Source of the DNA: JAHDFB01 sp965658745
GTDB lineage: Bacteria > Bacteroidota > Bacteroidia > Chitinophagales > Saprospiraceae
Length of the DNA stretch: 64,000 nt
Reading direction: 5' to 3'
Assembly: GCA_965658745.1 (NCBI GenBank)
Contig: CBFHTK010000006.1
Coordinates: 96,104-160,103 of the forward strand
Position numbers and translations under genes: made by a program. Below the pieces are notes generated by a model that did not search any database, was not told the DNA's origin, and saw only the letters and a program-made list of their open reading frames with translations. This document shows positions 54,729 to 63,512 of this stretch, one piece after another. Within the stretch, counting starts at the first letter, position 1. Every line of letters begins with the position of its first letter.

Positions 54729-57179
54729 CTAATTCCCAACTCGCTTAGATTCATCTTCAAGACCAGTTTTTCTAAGTCTAGATTTGATATTAGAATTACC
54801 AAAATTATAACTTACTGCAAGAGCTGCTCGTCTACTATCCCAATTACCACGCCCCGATGAGACAAGTCCATTGAACGAAGACTCCCCTGTCCAACCACTT
54901 TGGAAAAATATATCGTTGACGCTCAATTTTACATTCATTTTATCATTCAAGAATTTGCGCTGCAATCCTAAATTGAGAGACCATTGCGTATCGTACAAAA
55001 ATACACCACCCCATACACCTGGTCCACTATACCAACCTGATATTTCTGCTGTAAATTTCTTAGGTAGCTCAAAGGTTTGTTGTTGAAAAAAACTATAATT
55101 AAATACCTGAACGTCTACGATTCCTCCATCATCATATTCTGCTTTATTACTGATCTGAGAGGCATTAGCATTCAGGTATAACGACCACCAATCTGTAATC
55201 TGAAAGGGTAGGGAAGCATTAAAACTAAAAACCTCTTGTTCGGCAAGGTTTGCCCAAGTTATAAAGCCTGCTCGTGGATCTTCATCATCTGGGGCAATAA
55301 GACGAGTGATCTGATCATAAGTTTTACTGTATCCCAATTTGAAGTTGAAGCGATAAAATAGGGTATAGCCTAGCTCAGCGTTATAAACTCTTTCAGGCAA
55401 TAGGAAAGCATTTCCTTTACTAAATGAAAGCTCACTCATTTGAACACGGAAAGGATTCAGAACATTGTAATCTGGTCTGTTGATTCGACTTCCAAAATTC
55501 AAAGAGAGGCTCTGCATCGGTTTTAGCTGATAAGTTAAACCTACCGTTGGAAAATAGTTTGTATAGAATTGAGAAATGGGATCTTCGTTGAGACTTACGT
55601 CAAAAGCTTGAAGATCGCCTTTCACATCGGTAATTTCAGTTCTCACACCAGCTGAAAAGCCAATTTTTTCGCTCAAGTTAGTCGCATAGTTCACATAACC
55701 AGCGTAAACAGTTTCTGAATAATCAAAAGTATTTGATCGTTGATTATTGAAAATAACTTCCTCGTTGATAATGTTATTGAATAAAAACTCATTTGTCGTT
55801 CCAACATTTGAAAGCTTTGTTCCTACGCCAAATGTCCCCTTGAGCAAGGGTGCTTCATGGTCAACTTTAAACGTAGCAATATTTATCTGTGTGGGTGTTG
55901 TGTACGATGTAATATTCGAACTTAGGAGTTCTTCTCGGCTTTGATCGTAATATAGATTTGGTTGAAAGAAGTCCGCATCATTATTGTATGTACCGTAATC
56001 TGCATCAATGTTTAGACTCTTTTTTCCAGTATTCCACGCATAATTCACGTTAAAGGTTAGCCTGTCATTAGTGCGTTCGGTTTCATTATTAGCAATCAGA
56101 ATACTATCTATAGGCGTACCTAAACCAGTAGAAATAGTGCTAAAATTGTCGGATATTGAACTATTAGACCCAACACTGCCAGTAACTAGAAAACCAACTG
56201 TGTGATTTTTTGCTACAAAGAAATCAGTTCCAAAACGGACATTGCTATCGTTGAAGTTAGTCTTACTGAAATTGTACTCGTCAATTACTAAGTTGTTTTG
56301 GAAATTAATAAAGTCCATGTCATCATACCGTGCACCAGCATTGAGACCAAGCGTTGCAAATGTGTTGAGCTTTTTATTTCTGTAGTTACCGCTAAGACTT
56401 CCACCTGCTGTTGCATATCTGCCTTGAGAAACATTAGTACTTATACTCCCATTTGCTCCGATTGTTTTATCTTTTTTTAATCGTATATCAATTATGCCTG
56501 CATTACCTTCTGCTTCGTATTTAGCACCTGGGTTGGTAATGATGTCAATTCGATCTATTTGTTCAGCAGGAAGATTCTGCAAGTAATTCGTTAATGCATC
56601 GCCGTTAATAGGTAAGCGCTTTCCATCAACATAGATCAATACACCCGATCGACTCATAACGGAGATGTTATTGTTATTGTCGACTAGAACTCCAGGTGCT
56701 TTACGCAAAAGTCCCAGACCGTTTTCCCCAGCACTATTGATTGTACCTTCAACATTAAAGACCGTACGATCAGGTTTTACTTCGACCATAACTCGTTTTG
56801 CTGTTACTGTAGCTCCTTCAAGTTCAACCGCGTCGGACACCATTTTTAATGATCCTAGATCCTTTTGTTGATTTTCAATTAGACTTATCGCCTCTACTTT
56901 CAGTGGTGTAAAACCTACAAAGCTTGCTTCGAGGTTGTAGACGCCAGGCTTGATCTTGCTAAAACTGAATCTGCCTTCTTCATCTGTAACCTCAACCTTT
57001 GCAAGGCTGCCATCTTGCGCAAGATACAGGGCAACATTTACAAAACCAATTGGCTGGTCGTCACTATCCAAAAGCTGACCCTTAAGTTCAGCCGTAGTTT
57101 TTGGTCCATCATATAGATCAATTCCGTAATTGAAATTCAAGAAAGAAATCGAAAGAAATAGGGCAATAAGAACCTTCAT
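54729..57179 (-). CDS. TonB-dependent receptor-like outer membrane protein (carboxypeptidase-regulatory N-domain, OMP_b-brl_3 barrel)
   Basis: About 816 residues from the ATG at 57179, giving MKVLIALFLSISFLNF, a signal peptide; the frame is open 23 codons further up but that would hide the signal. A CarboxypepD_reg domain (ELKGQLLDSDDQPIGFVNVA, about 30-115) is followed by a plug (KAPGVLVDNNNNISVMSRSG, VLIYVDGKRLPI, IDRIDIITNPGAKYEAEGNAG), then a beta-barrel. No clear TonB box is visible. The substrate is unknown. Family members often transport peptides, siderophores or have adhesion roles. Last residues (ESKRVGN) do not end in the usual aromatic. Confidence 0.88.
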   Translation of the reverse strand: MKVLIALFLSISFLNFNYGIDLYDGPKTTAELKGQLLDSDDQPIGFVNVALYLAQDGSLAKVEVTDEEGRFSFSKIKPGVYNLEASFVGFTPLKVEAISLIENQQKDLGSLKMVSDAVELEGATVTAKRVMVEVKPDRTVFNVEGTINSAGENGLGLLRKAPGVLVDNNNNISVMSRSGVLIYVDGKRLPINGDALTNYLQNLPAEQIDRIDIITNPGAKYEAEGNAGIIDIRLKKDKTIGANGSISTNVSQGRYATAGGSLSGNYRNKKLNTFATLGLNAGARYDDMDFINFQNNLVIDEYNFSKTNFNDSNVRFGTDFFVAKNHTVGFLVTGSVGSNSSISDNFSTISTGLGTPIDSILIANNETERTNDRLTFNVNYAWNTGKKSLNIDADYGTYNNDADFFQPNLYYDQSREELLSSNITSYTTPTQINIATFKVDHEAPLLKGTFGVGTKLSNVGTTNEFLFNNIINEEVIFNNQRSNTFDYSETVYAGYVNYATNLSEKIGFSAGVRTEITDVKGDLQAFDVSLNEDPISQFYTNYFPTVGLTYQLKPMQSLSLNFGSRINRPDYNVLNPFRVQMSELSFSKGNAFLLPERVYNAELGYTLFYRFNFKLGYSKTYDQITRLIAPDDEDPRAGFITWANLAEQEVFSFNASLPFQITDWWSLYLNANASQISNKAEYDDGGIVDVQVFNYSFFQQQTFELPKKFTAEISGWYSGPGVWGGVFLYDTQWSLNLGLQRKFLNDKMNVKLSVNDIFFQSGWTGESSFNGLVSSGRGNWDSRRAALAVSYNFGNSNIKSRLRKTGLEDESKRVGN

Positions 57180-57457
57180 TATTTGGGTGTTTTTGTAAAG
57201 ATGCTTTTTAAAATGAAAAGTTGCATCGAAATTTAGACCAACTAACATTTTCTATAGCCCAATCGTTGGGATTGCCCTAAATCTCGAGCTTGAGCAGTAT
57301 TGAGAAGATAATCTTGGTATTTAATTTATCAGTTTCCATCCATCGGCAACGAATATCCAGCGGAATACGACGAATATCCATTTGGCAAATTGACAAGCAC
57401 ATCTCCAACTGATATTTGTATTGTAATCAAAATTATAATTCATTAAAATCTGATCTT

Positions 57458-58534
57458 ATGAAAAAGCTGCAAATTATTATTACCTCATTCGCGATTGTTA
57501 TTTTGCTTCAATCATGCATAAAAAGTGAACAAGATTCAGAAGTCTCTATTCCTTTCGATTTTATCAAGGATCACGTTATGGAAGCAAAACTTGCCCAACT
57601 CAGACTTGCTGACGGAGCACCAATTTCTGTAGATCTTACTTATCGATGGAAAGTGGCCAACGTTGACAGTTTTAGACAGTCATTTGAGGGTGTGAGAGCT
57701 TTCGACTCTTTAGTATTGAAAGCACGAGCACGTGAGATCGCAGATCTGCAGACAGTGAAATTTCTCACTATTGACTCTGTTTTTACAACTCAACGAGAGG
57801 AATATGTAGAGGCTATTCGTACTGAATTGCAACTTAATCTAGGTGGAAATGAAGCTATTATTAAAGAAGTGATTGTTACAAATCTGAGTTTCCCAACAAG
57901 GTACACGCACGCACTTGAAGACATCAGTCTCAAAAAGAAAGAGATCGAAAGGATAAATCAGCAATCACTTGTTGATAAAGCGGCAGCGGAAGCTCAGAGA
58001 AAGAATACTGTTGCACAAGGAAAAGTTTCGATTGCTAAGGCGGAAGCTCAAGGAAGATTGGAAAAGATCAAAGCGGGTACCGAAAGCTCCCGACGTGCAT
58101 CGCAACTTGCCCAAGCAGAAACTCAAAAGCAGGTTCAAGAACTGCAAGCATTGGCTGAAGCTCGCAAAAGACAAATACACACAGATGTCGAAATTGATAA
58201 AGAACGTAAACAAATGGACCTTGTTCTTGAGAATCAGAAAGCTACTCAAGAGATGCAGCTTTTACAGTCCCAAAAACAGTTCGATCAAGAACTACGGAAT
58301 TCAGAAATAAAGGCAAGCCAGGAGCAAATGCTAGCCAGACAAAAGCGACTTGATGAATTTGATCTTGAAGTGAACTTTGCCTCACTTTGTAAAGAAAATC
58401 CAACCTATGCGAATTATTTAGTAACCAAGGAGTTGGCTTCAAAAGTTGAGATCGCAATTCTTCCTACTGGAACTGAAATGGCAGTTTTTGAAGATATGAT
58501 CAAGAATACTATGAATACGACGACAATCCAATAA
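57458..58534 (+). CDS. SPFH (prohibitin/Band 7) domain lipoprotein
   Basis: 358 residues from the ATG at 57458. It has a lipoprotein signal with LQSC (Cys 19) instead of the usual N-terminal membrane helix. An SPFH domain follows (about 30-165: DGAPISVDLTYRWKV, FRQSFEGVRAFDSLVLKARA, LGGNEAIIKEVIVTNLSFP), then a long Ala/Glu/Lys/Gln coiled coil (about 175-300) and a short C-terminal domain. SPFH proteins form rings on membranes and organise proteases or lipids; here the domain would sit in the periplasm, on the lipid anchor. It precedes an SH3 protein gene by 91 bases on the same strand. Confidence 0.83.
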   Translation: MKKLQIIITSFAIVILLQSCIKSEQDSEVSIPFDFIKDHVMEAKLAQLRLADGAPISVDLTYRWKVANVDSFRQSFEGVRAFDSLVLKARAREIADLQTVKFLTIDSVFTTQREEYVEAIRTELQLNLGGNEAIIKEVIVTNLSFPTRYTHALEDISLKKKEIERINQQSLVDKAAAEAQRKNTVAQGKVSIAKAEAQGRLEKIKAGTESSRRASQLAQAETQKQVQELQALAEARKRQIHTDVEIDKERKQMDLVLENQKATQEMQLLQSQKQFDQELRNSEIKASQEQMLARQKRLDEFDLEVNFASLCKENPTYANYLVTKELASKVEIAILPTGTEMAVFEDMIKNTMNTTTIQ

Positions 58535-58625
58535 AGCATTTTGGACGAAAGTCCCTAGCATAGAGCAATCTCTAGATTGCATTGAACTATCACACATTTA
58601 TATCACGATCTTAAAATATATTATT

Positions 58626-59348
58626 ATGAACAATCTAATGAAAATCGTTATCTGCATTCTTTTTATAGCTGGCAACTTGAATGCTAACAAAACTCCCACG
58701 GAAGGCTCGACATTGCAAGTCCTTGCTCCTTCTGGTCTGAAGCTTCGAACTGCTCCAACTATGAATTCTGGCACAATTACCATCATGCCTCATGGTGCTA
58801 AAGTAGTCTTGATAGAATTTGATCTAGAAACGGACTTAACTAGAGTTGACTGGATAGATGGAAAATGGATAAAAGTTTCATACAAAGAGTATGAAGGATG
58901 GGCTTTTGATGGATTCCTTACAATCCTAAATGTACCAGAGCACGAGCTTGAGAAGTGTTATGGAGACCTTGATCTTTCATATCCAGTAGAATTTTGGACT
59001 AGGGGTAACTATGCTGCTACGTCCATTGATACGATTACAGATGGAGAAACCTTCGTAATGACTAAATACAATCTTGTTCAAGATCAATTACTTCAGGTAA
59101 CGGAAAGAGATGCAAGCACGCGTGTTGAACTGCACTTAGAAGCCGTCCGGATAATGGAGGTTTATCAACTACTGGTGAGTATGATTGACAGTAAGGTTGG
59201 AGTAAAAGCATTTAAGGATGCATCAATTTTCATAGAGAAAGAAGGAACAATCAAGCATATCAAAATTGATGTTGGTGGAGGCATAGATATTCGTGAATCT
59301 TACGATGGTCAAGTACGAGTAATCATAGATCAGTACATAGGCTGCTAA
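58626..59348 (+). CDS. SH3-like domain exported protein
   Basis: 240 residues with a signal peptide (MKIVICILFIAGNLNA). A bacterial SH3 domain (LQVLAPSGLKLRTAPTMNSG, then GKWIKVSYKEYEGWAFDGFL) covers about 28-105 and could bind the cell wall or proline-like ligands. The remaining 135 residues are not recognised. Follows the SPFH lipoprotein gene and is likely expressed with it before the terminator at 59547-59582. Confidence 0.78.
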   Translation: MNNLMKIVICILFIAGNLNANKTPTEGSTLQVLAPSGLKLRTAPTMNSGTITIMPHGAKVVLIEFDLETDLTRVDWIDGKWIKVSYKEYEGWAFDGFLTILNVPEHELEKCYGDLDLSYPVEFWTRGNYAATSIDTITDGETFVMTKYNLVQDQLLQVTERDASTRVELHLEAVRIMEVYQLLVSMIDSKVGVKAFKDASIFIEKEGTIKHIKIDVGGGIDIRESYDGQVRVIIDQYIGC

Positions 59349-59387
59349 ATCTTTAGTCTCATCTTTTTACAATTAAAAACACAAATT

Positions 59388-59480
59388 ATGAAAACGACCT
59401 TAAAAAATGGATTTTTTATCCTTCTTGGCTCGATGGTTTTATTGACGCGATTTATACGCAATAATTGGAATGAAGCTTAG
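59388..59480 (+). CDS. possible 30-residue membrane peptide
   Basis: ATG to TAG encodes MKTTLKNGFFILLGSMVLLT and ten more residues: a basic start, one hydrophobic helix and a charged end. It lies between the SH3 gene and the strong terminator, so it would be on the same transcript. It could equally be the 5-prime remnant of a lost exported protein. No family recognised. Confidence 0.25.
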   Translation: MKTTLKNGFFILLGSMVLLTRFIRNNWNEA

Positions 59481-59546
59481 AGTACATATTCCCTAGTAAG
59501 GGAAAAATATAAATGAGATAATACTTCTTCATAGGAATCTATTCAG

Positions 59547-59582
59547 CAGTCAGCACTAAAAGTAGTGTTGACTGTTTTTTTT
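59547..59582 (+). terminator. rho-independent terminator of the SPFH-SH3 unit
   Basis: CAGTCAGCACT (59547-59557) and AGTGTTGACTG (59564-59574) form an 11-bp stem with one G-T pair and a 6-base loop, followed by eight T. The T run touches the stop codon of the convergent response-regulator gene. Confidence 0.9.
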
Positions 59583-60315
59583 ATCTACTTTTCAAAATCT
59601 GTACAATTTCTGCTTTTTTTCTCACTGCGACAGGCACTTCAGAACCATCTTTCATTTTCAGAAACCCACCTTCACTTTTGAGATAAGATACAACCATAGC
59701 TAAATTAACTAGGTGAGATTGATGGCTTCTATAGAAGTCAAAAGAGATTAACTCCTCAGTAAGCGATTTTAAAGACCTGCTAACAAGTGTCTTATTTCCA
59801 TTAATTTCAAATACGGTCGTGTAGTTTCCATCTGCCTCCAGTCTGACAATATTCCTTACTTCCACCACACGTAGATCGTCTTGGGTACTCAAGCTTATGG
59901 TTGCAACTTTATTTGTTTCATTGTGACGACCTTGATTTTTGTGCGAAAGCCTGTAACTTGATCGTTTTCTGTGTTTTTCAACAGCTTTGACTAGTAGATC
60001 AGGATCAATAGGTTTCAGAAGATAGTCGACAGCTTCGTGCTGAAAAGCTTGTATTGCATGTTGGTCGCTAGCTGTTGTGAAGATAACTGAGCAAGCATCA
60101 TTTCCGAGAATTTCAAGAAGATCAAATCCTTCTCCATCTGTCATATGGATATCGAGAAAGATTAATTCGGGCTTCATTGTTTTAATCAGCTTAAGTCCTG
60201 AGACTACTCCTTCGGCTTCTCCGATAATATTTACATCCGGGTAGTGATCAGTAAGGTCAGCTCTGAGACTTGCACGTGCCAAGGAAATATCATCAATAAT
60301 AACAGCTGTAATCAT
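59581..60315 (-). CDS. LytTR family response regulator
   Basis: 244 residues. Receiver domain at about 1-120 (DD at 8-9, phospho-accepting Asp 55 in LIFLDIHMTDGEG, Lys in LLKPID near 107), then a LytTR DNA-binding domain at about 145-240 (VRNIVRLEADGNYTTVFEI and DFYRSHQSHLVNL). It is activated by the histidine kinase encoded 12 bases upstream. Targets are unknown; LytTR regulators bind repeated sites near their own or neighbouring promoters. Confidence 0.93.
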   Translation of the reverse strand: MITAVIIDDISLARASLRADLTDHYPDVNIIGEAEGVVSGLKLIKTMKPELIFLDIHMTDGEGFDLLEILGNDACSVIFTTASDQHAIQAFQHEAVDYLLKPIDPDLLVKAVEKHRKRSSYRLSHKNQGRHNETNKVATISLSTQDDLRVVEVRNIVRLEADGNYTTVFEINGNKTLVSRSLKSLTEELISFDFYRSHQSHLVNLAMVVSYLKSEGGFLKMKDGSEVPVAVRKKAEIVQILKSR

Positions 60316-60327
60316 AGAATTTAGTCT

Positions 60328-62913
60328 TTAAGAGAGTATAGGCAGCAGTAGAGTGACAATCACACCGTGGTCGTTAGCATCTTGATCTTCCTTATTTGTC
60401 AATGTAAAATCGCTTTGCTTAGTTCCTTCATTTAGATGCTTTAGTCGATCTTGAATTAACTGAAGAGCGACAGATTGGTGGGCTGATTCTTTGGTTTGCA
60501 GACCAACTCCATTGTCTTCGATTTCCACTTGAATTTTGGGACCTCTTTTTGAAAAGCTTACACTAATCAAACCAGCATCATTCTTTCTTGGGAATGCGTG
60601 AATAATTGCGTTTTCGACAAATGGTTGTATCATCATAGGTGGAATGAGTAGGTCTCCATTTAGAGATTCTTCGACTTTAACTTCAAACTTCCAAGGAAAA
60701 TCTCTTAGTTCTTGCTCGATTTCAAGATAGCCGGTTAGCATATTTACTTCGGAATTGATTGAGATTTTGTCTGTTCGGGCGTCATTAAGCATCGTTCTCA
60801 TAAGAGCAGAAATCTTTGTGAGGTAGTGTCGTGCTTTTTTTGCGTCACCAAGTGCTATCATACCTTTCACTCCGTTCAGGGCATTAAAAACAAAGTGCGG
60901 ATTCAATTGAAGTTGCAGGGCCTTTTGTTCAAGTTCAAGTGCTTTTTTCTCCAGCTTTAATGTTTGAATTTTGCGTTTTTGAATCTGAGATCTCCACTTA
61001 TTAAAGATCAAGATTGCAAGAAGGAGTAGAGCGAGTATGATGCTTAAGTAGATTGCCCACCTATAATCTGGTTTCTTCGATAAATAGCTTATTTTAATGG
61101 GTCTAAGTGCTCTTTCGGAAATTGCTTCATCTACCTTAGTAATGATTTTCCACCCTTGAATTGGAACTTCAGATAGTCTTAGTTTGATGGAATTTGAAAA
61201 TTGAAAATCATTTATGATATCTCCATCTTCAGTTTTCCATGCGTATTCAATTTTCTTTGGAGCATTGAGGTAATTGCATGAAGCTTGAAGTTGAATCGGG
61301 AAATCTTCATTAGTGAGTTTGAGTTTGCCGCTTATTGGCTGTGTCAAAAGATGTTCAATTCCGCTTTTAGTCTTAAGAGTCACTTGGTTAATTGAAGGTC
61401 CTGGCTTATTTGTAGGGGCGTTTGGTAACTGAAAAGTTTGTGGAATGTCTCCAAAAATTGATAGTGTATTTCTTGTTACAATAGCCCTATTGACTGATGC
61501 GACAGTATTGAATATTTCAAAATATTCTGTCAGAGGGTTTGCCAAGCATAATCCTGTTTTCGTGCTGTAGATTACCTGATCATTAAAGGAGATGAAGTTA
61601 TAGTCTGCTGGTTCAGGAAGTCTTGTGCTTGATGTATAATTGATGATGGACTTGCGTCCAAAAGAGAATTGATGGAATCGTTTTCCCTTGTCCATCAAGA
61701 AGGCATATTCTCTCTCAAGCTGTACGGAGTATAAACCCAAAGATGGGAAGTTCTTTTTTATAATACTTACTTCGTCCTTGTCTAAAACAAAGACTCCAAA
61801 TGATTCTGAAAATAAATAGATTTTATCGCGGTAAGCTGCTTTGATTAGCTTTAAATTTTTGACTTTGGTGTTATATCTATAGGGTATCCAAATCCAATCT
61901 TCTTGATCTGAACGCGGACGAGTTTGTATGATCCCGTTATTCCTAGTGACAAATGATACGGTAGTTCCGTCATGGAGAATTGAAACTAGCTCTCCTAGAA
62001 TATTTACTTCTTTACGATTCCAACTGAACTTATCAGTTTGGTTTGCAAAATAGATCATGTTTTTGGAAACGACCCAACTACCACCTTGGTCCTCTATGTG
62101 CAGTGAAAGCACGCCTTCTACTGTATTCCAAAGAAGTGAAGGCGAGTTGTTTGTCCAAAGAACAATTTGATTTTCGGCATAAGAAGCTAGAACCAAATTG
62201 CCTTTGCTAGTAATTGATATTGGTGCTTGATCTTTCCAAAAGTACTTTTTGGAGTTTTCATTTTTTCGGATAAGATCAAGTTTGAATAGTTTTAAGTTGT
62301 TAAGTAGCCATAATTGATTCCAATGGTCCAATAAGATTGAGGTGGATTCGGGGACTCTTTTAGTACTTATAATACGGCCTGTATGATCAGACCACACGAG
62401 TAAGTCATTTTGAATGCGGATACTTTCACCAGTCTCCAGTTCAATGTACTCCGGTAGTCTAATACTAGCAACTTGACTATTAATTTTATTTAGTTTGTCC
62501 GCTTCAATTTCGAACCATTCATTGTCGGCTGATAATAGTAGTTTTTCCTGTTTTTTTAGAAAGAACTTATTGGAGCACTTTTGAAGCAGTTGAGGCTTCT
62601 TGCTTTTGGGGTTGAAGAGCAGAAGCGCATCTTTTGTTGTGAAATATAGCAAACTGTCTTTCAGGTATACAGATTCGACTTGATTTGGCAGAGGAAGTAC
62701 AGCATTTCTCCACTTGGACACCATGTATCCATCATACAAAAGAATCTGACCATCTTTAGCAACTAAGATAAGCTCGCCAGTATTGGAGTTGCCCATCTTA
62801 ACTATGTCTATTCTTCTGTCCGACGATGCCATAGAGGATTGAATGGCAGTCAACTCTTGTGCAGCAGCGTAACTAACAAAGAAAATAAGGATAAAGAAGA
62901 TACAATACTTCAC
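60328..62913 (-). CDS. LytS-type sensor histidine kinase with large periplasmic sensor
   Basis: 861 residues. The start is a GTG giving a signal peptide (KYCIFFILIFFVSYAAA). A periplasmic region of about 600 residues rich in beta-strands (short propeller-like repeats) ends with a Y_Y_Y-like segment, then one membrane helix (AIYLSIILALLLLAILIF, about 635-652), a short coiled coil, and the His_kinase domain with QLNPHFVFNALNG (His 673) and an ATPase end with QPFVENAIIHAF and VEIEDNGVGL. It is a hybrid-free cousin of two-component propeller sensors of Bacteroidota. Forms one operon with the LytTR regulator. Ligand unknown. Confidence 0.9.
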   Translation of the reverse strand: MKYCIFFILIFFVSYAAAQELTAIQSSMASSDRRIDIVKMGNSNTGELILVAKDGQILLYDGYMVSKWRNAVLPLPNQVESVYLKDSLLYFTTKDALLLFNPKSKKPQLLQKCSNKFFLKKQEKLLLSADNEWFEIEADKLNKINSQVASIRLPEYIELETGESIRIQNDLLVWSDHTGRIISTKRVPESTSILLDHWNQLWLLNNLKLFKLDLIRKNENSKKYFWKDQAPISITSKGNLVLASYAENQIVLWTNNSPSLLWNTVEGVLSLHIEDQGGSWVVSKNMIYFANQTDKFSWNRKEVNILGELVSILHDGTTVSFVTRNNGIIQTRPRSDQEDWIWIPYRYNTKVKNLKLIKAAYRDKIYLFSESFGVFVLDKDEVSIIKKNFPSLGLYSVQLEREYAFLMDKGKRFHQFSFGRKSIINYTSSTRLPEPADYNFISFNDQVIYSTKTGLCLANPLTEYFEIFNTVASVNRAIVTRNTLSIFGDIPQTFQLPNAPTNKPGPSINQVTLKTKSGIEHLLTQPISGKLKLTNEDFPIQLQASCNYLNAPKKIEYAWKTEDGDIINDFQFSNSIKLRLSEVPIQGWKIITKVDEAISERALRPIKISYLSKKPDYRWAIYLSIILALLLLAILIFNKWRSQIQKRKIQTLKLEKKALELEQKALQLQLNPHFVFNALNGVKGMIALGDAKKARHYLTKISALMRTMLNDARTDKISINSEVNMLTGYLEIEQELRDFPWKFEVKVEESLNGDLLIPPMMIQPFVENAIIHAFPRKNDAGLISVSFSKRGPKIQVEIEDNGVGLQTKESAHQSVALQLIQDRLKHLNEGTKQSDFTLTNKEDQDANDHGVIVTLLLPILS

Positions 62914-63197
62914 TGATTCAGCTTTGAATATAAAATAGATGTTTACACTCTAATTAATCGCTAAAATAGTGTTATTATTGCTGAGTTTTGAAATATAAAT
63001 TGATTCACAGAAGATAATATTTTCGACTTGAGAGACGAAGATATTCTGTCGAGAGGAAGGATGAAAAACAGATCCGTATAAACATTGAGAGTTGAATATA
63101 CGAATCTGTATTCTTGATAACCGCTAACTAACTAATAAAAACTCTTGCACACCCTTATGTGCTGAGATAGAGAATTTTTCTTTTACGCATCTTAGAA

Positions 63198-63238
63198 AGG
63201 AAGGAACTTAATACGAATCTACATACTATTTCCTTCCT
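63198..63238. repeat. 9-bp inverted repeat
   Basis: AGGAAGGAA (63198-63206) and TTCCTTCCT (63230-63238) are perfectly complementary around a 23-base loop. Could be a hairpin in a leader or a binding site. Confidence 0.5.
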
Positions 63239-63428
63239 AATTACTACCCTTAATGCCGTAATTTATCTTTATATCCCTGAAGAATTATCTTCTATAATTC
63301 CTAATAAGATTAATAAGTCTAATATAGCCTGTATCATGTCAATTTATTTTTGTGATTTAGAATACTATTACAAAAGTAAATCGACTAATACTTGGGTAAA
63401 AGTAATAAAATAATTATTTTTATACTAC

Positions 63429-63473
63429 TATATATTGATATAAATAATTTTATTAAAATTGTTATATATTGAT
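63429..63473. repeat. 11-bp direct repeat TATATATTGAT
   Basis: Two perfect copies (63429-63439 and 63463-63473) 34 bases apart, in an almost G/C-free stretch just before the next start codon. Possibly paired regulator sites; in such AT-rich DNA chance is not excluded. Confidence 0.4.
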
Positions 63474-63512
63474 TTTCAATAGTTTAAGTTAAAAAAAACT
63501 TATAAAAAAGGT

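Larger units (their letters stand above)
62914..63512. other. 599-base AT-rich spacer with repeats
   Basis: Divergent region between the histidine kinase gene and the last gene. It holds an inverted repeat (63198-63238) and a strikingly AT-rich last 110 bases (63400-63510) with a direct repeat. No tRNA or gene was seen. Confidence 0.5.
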
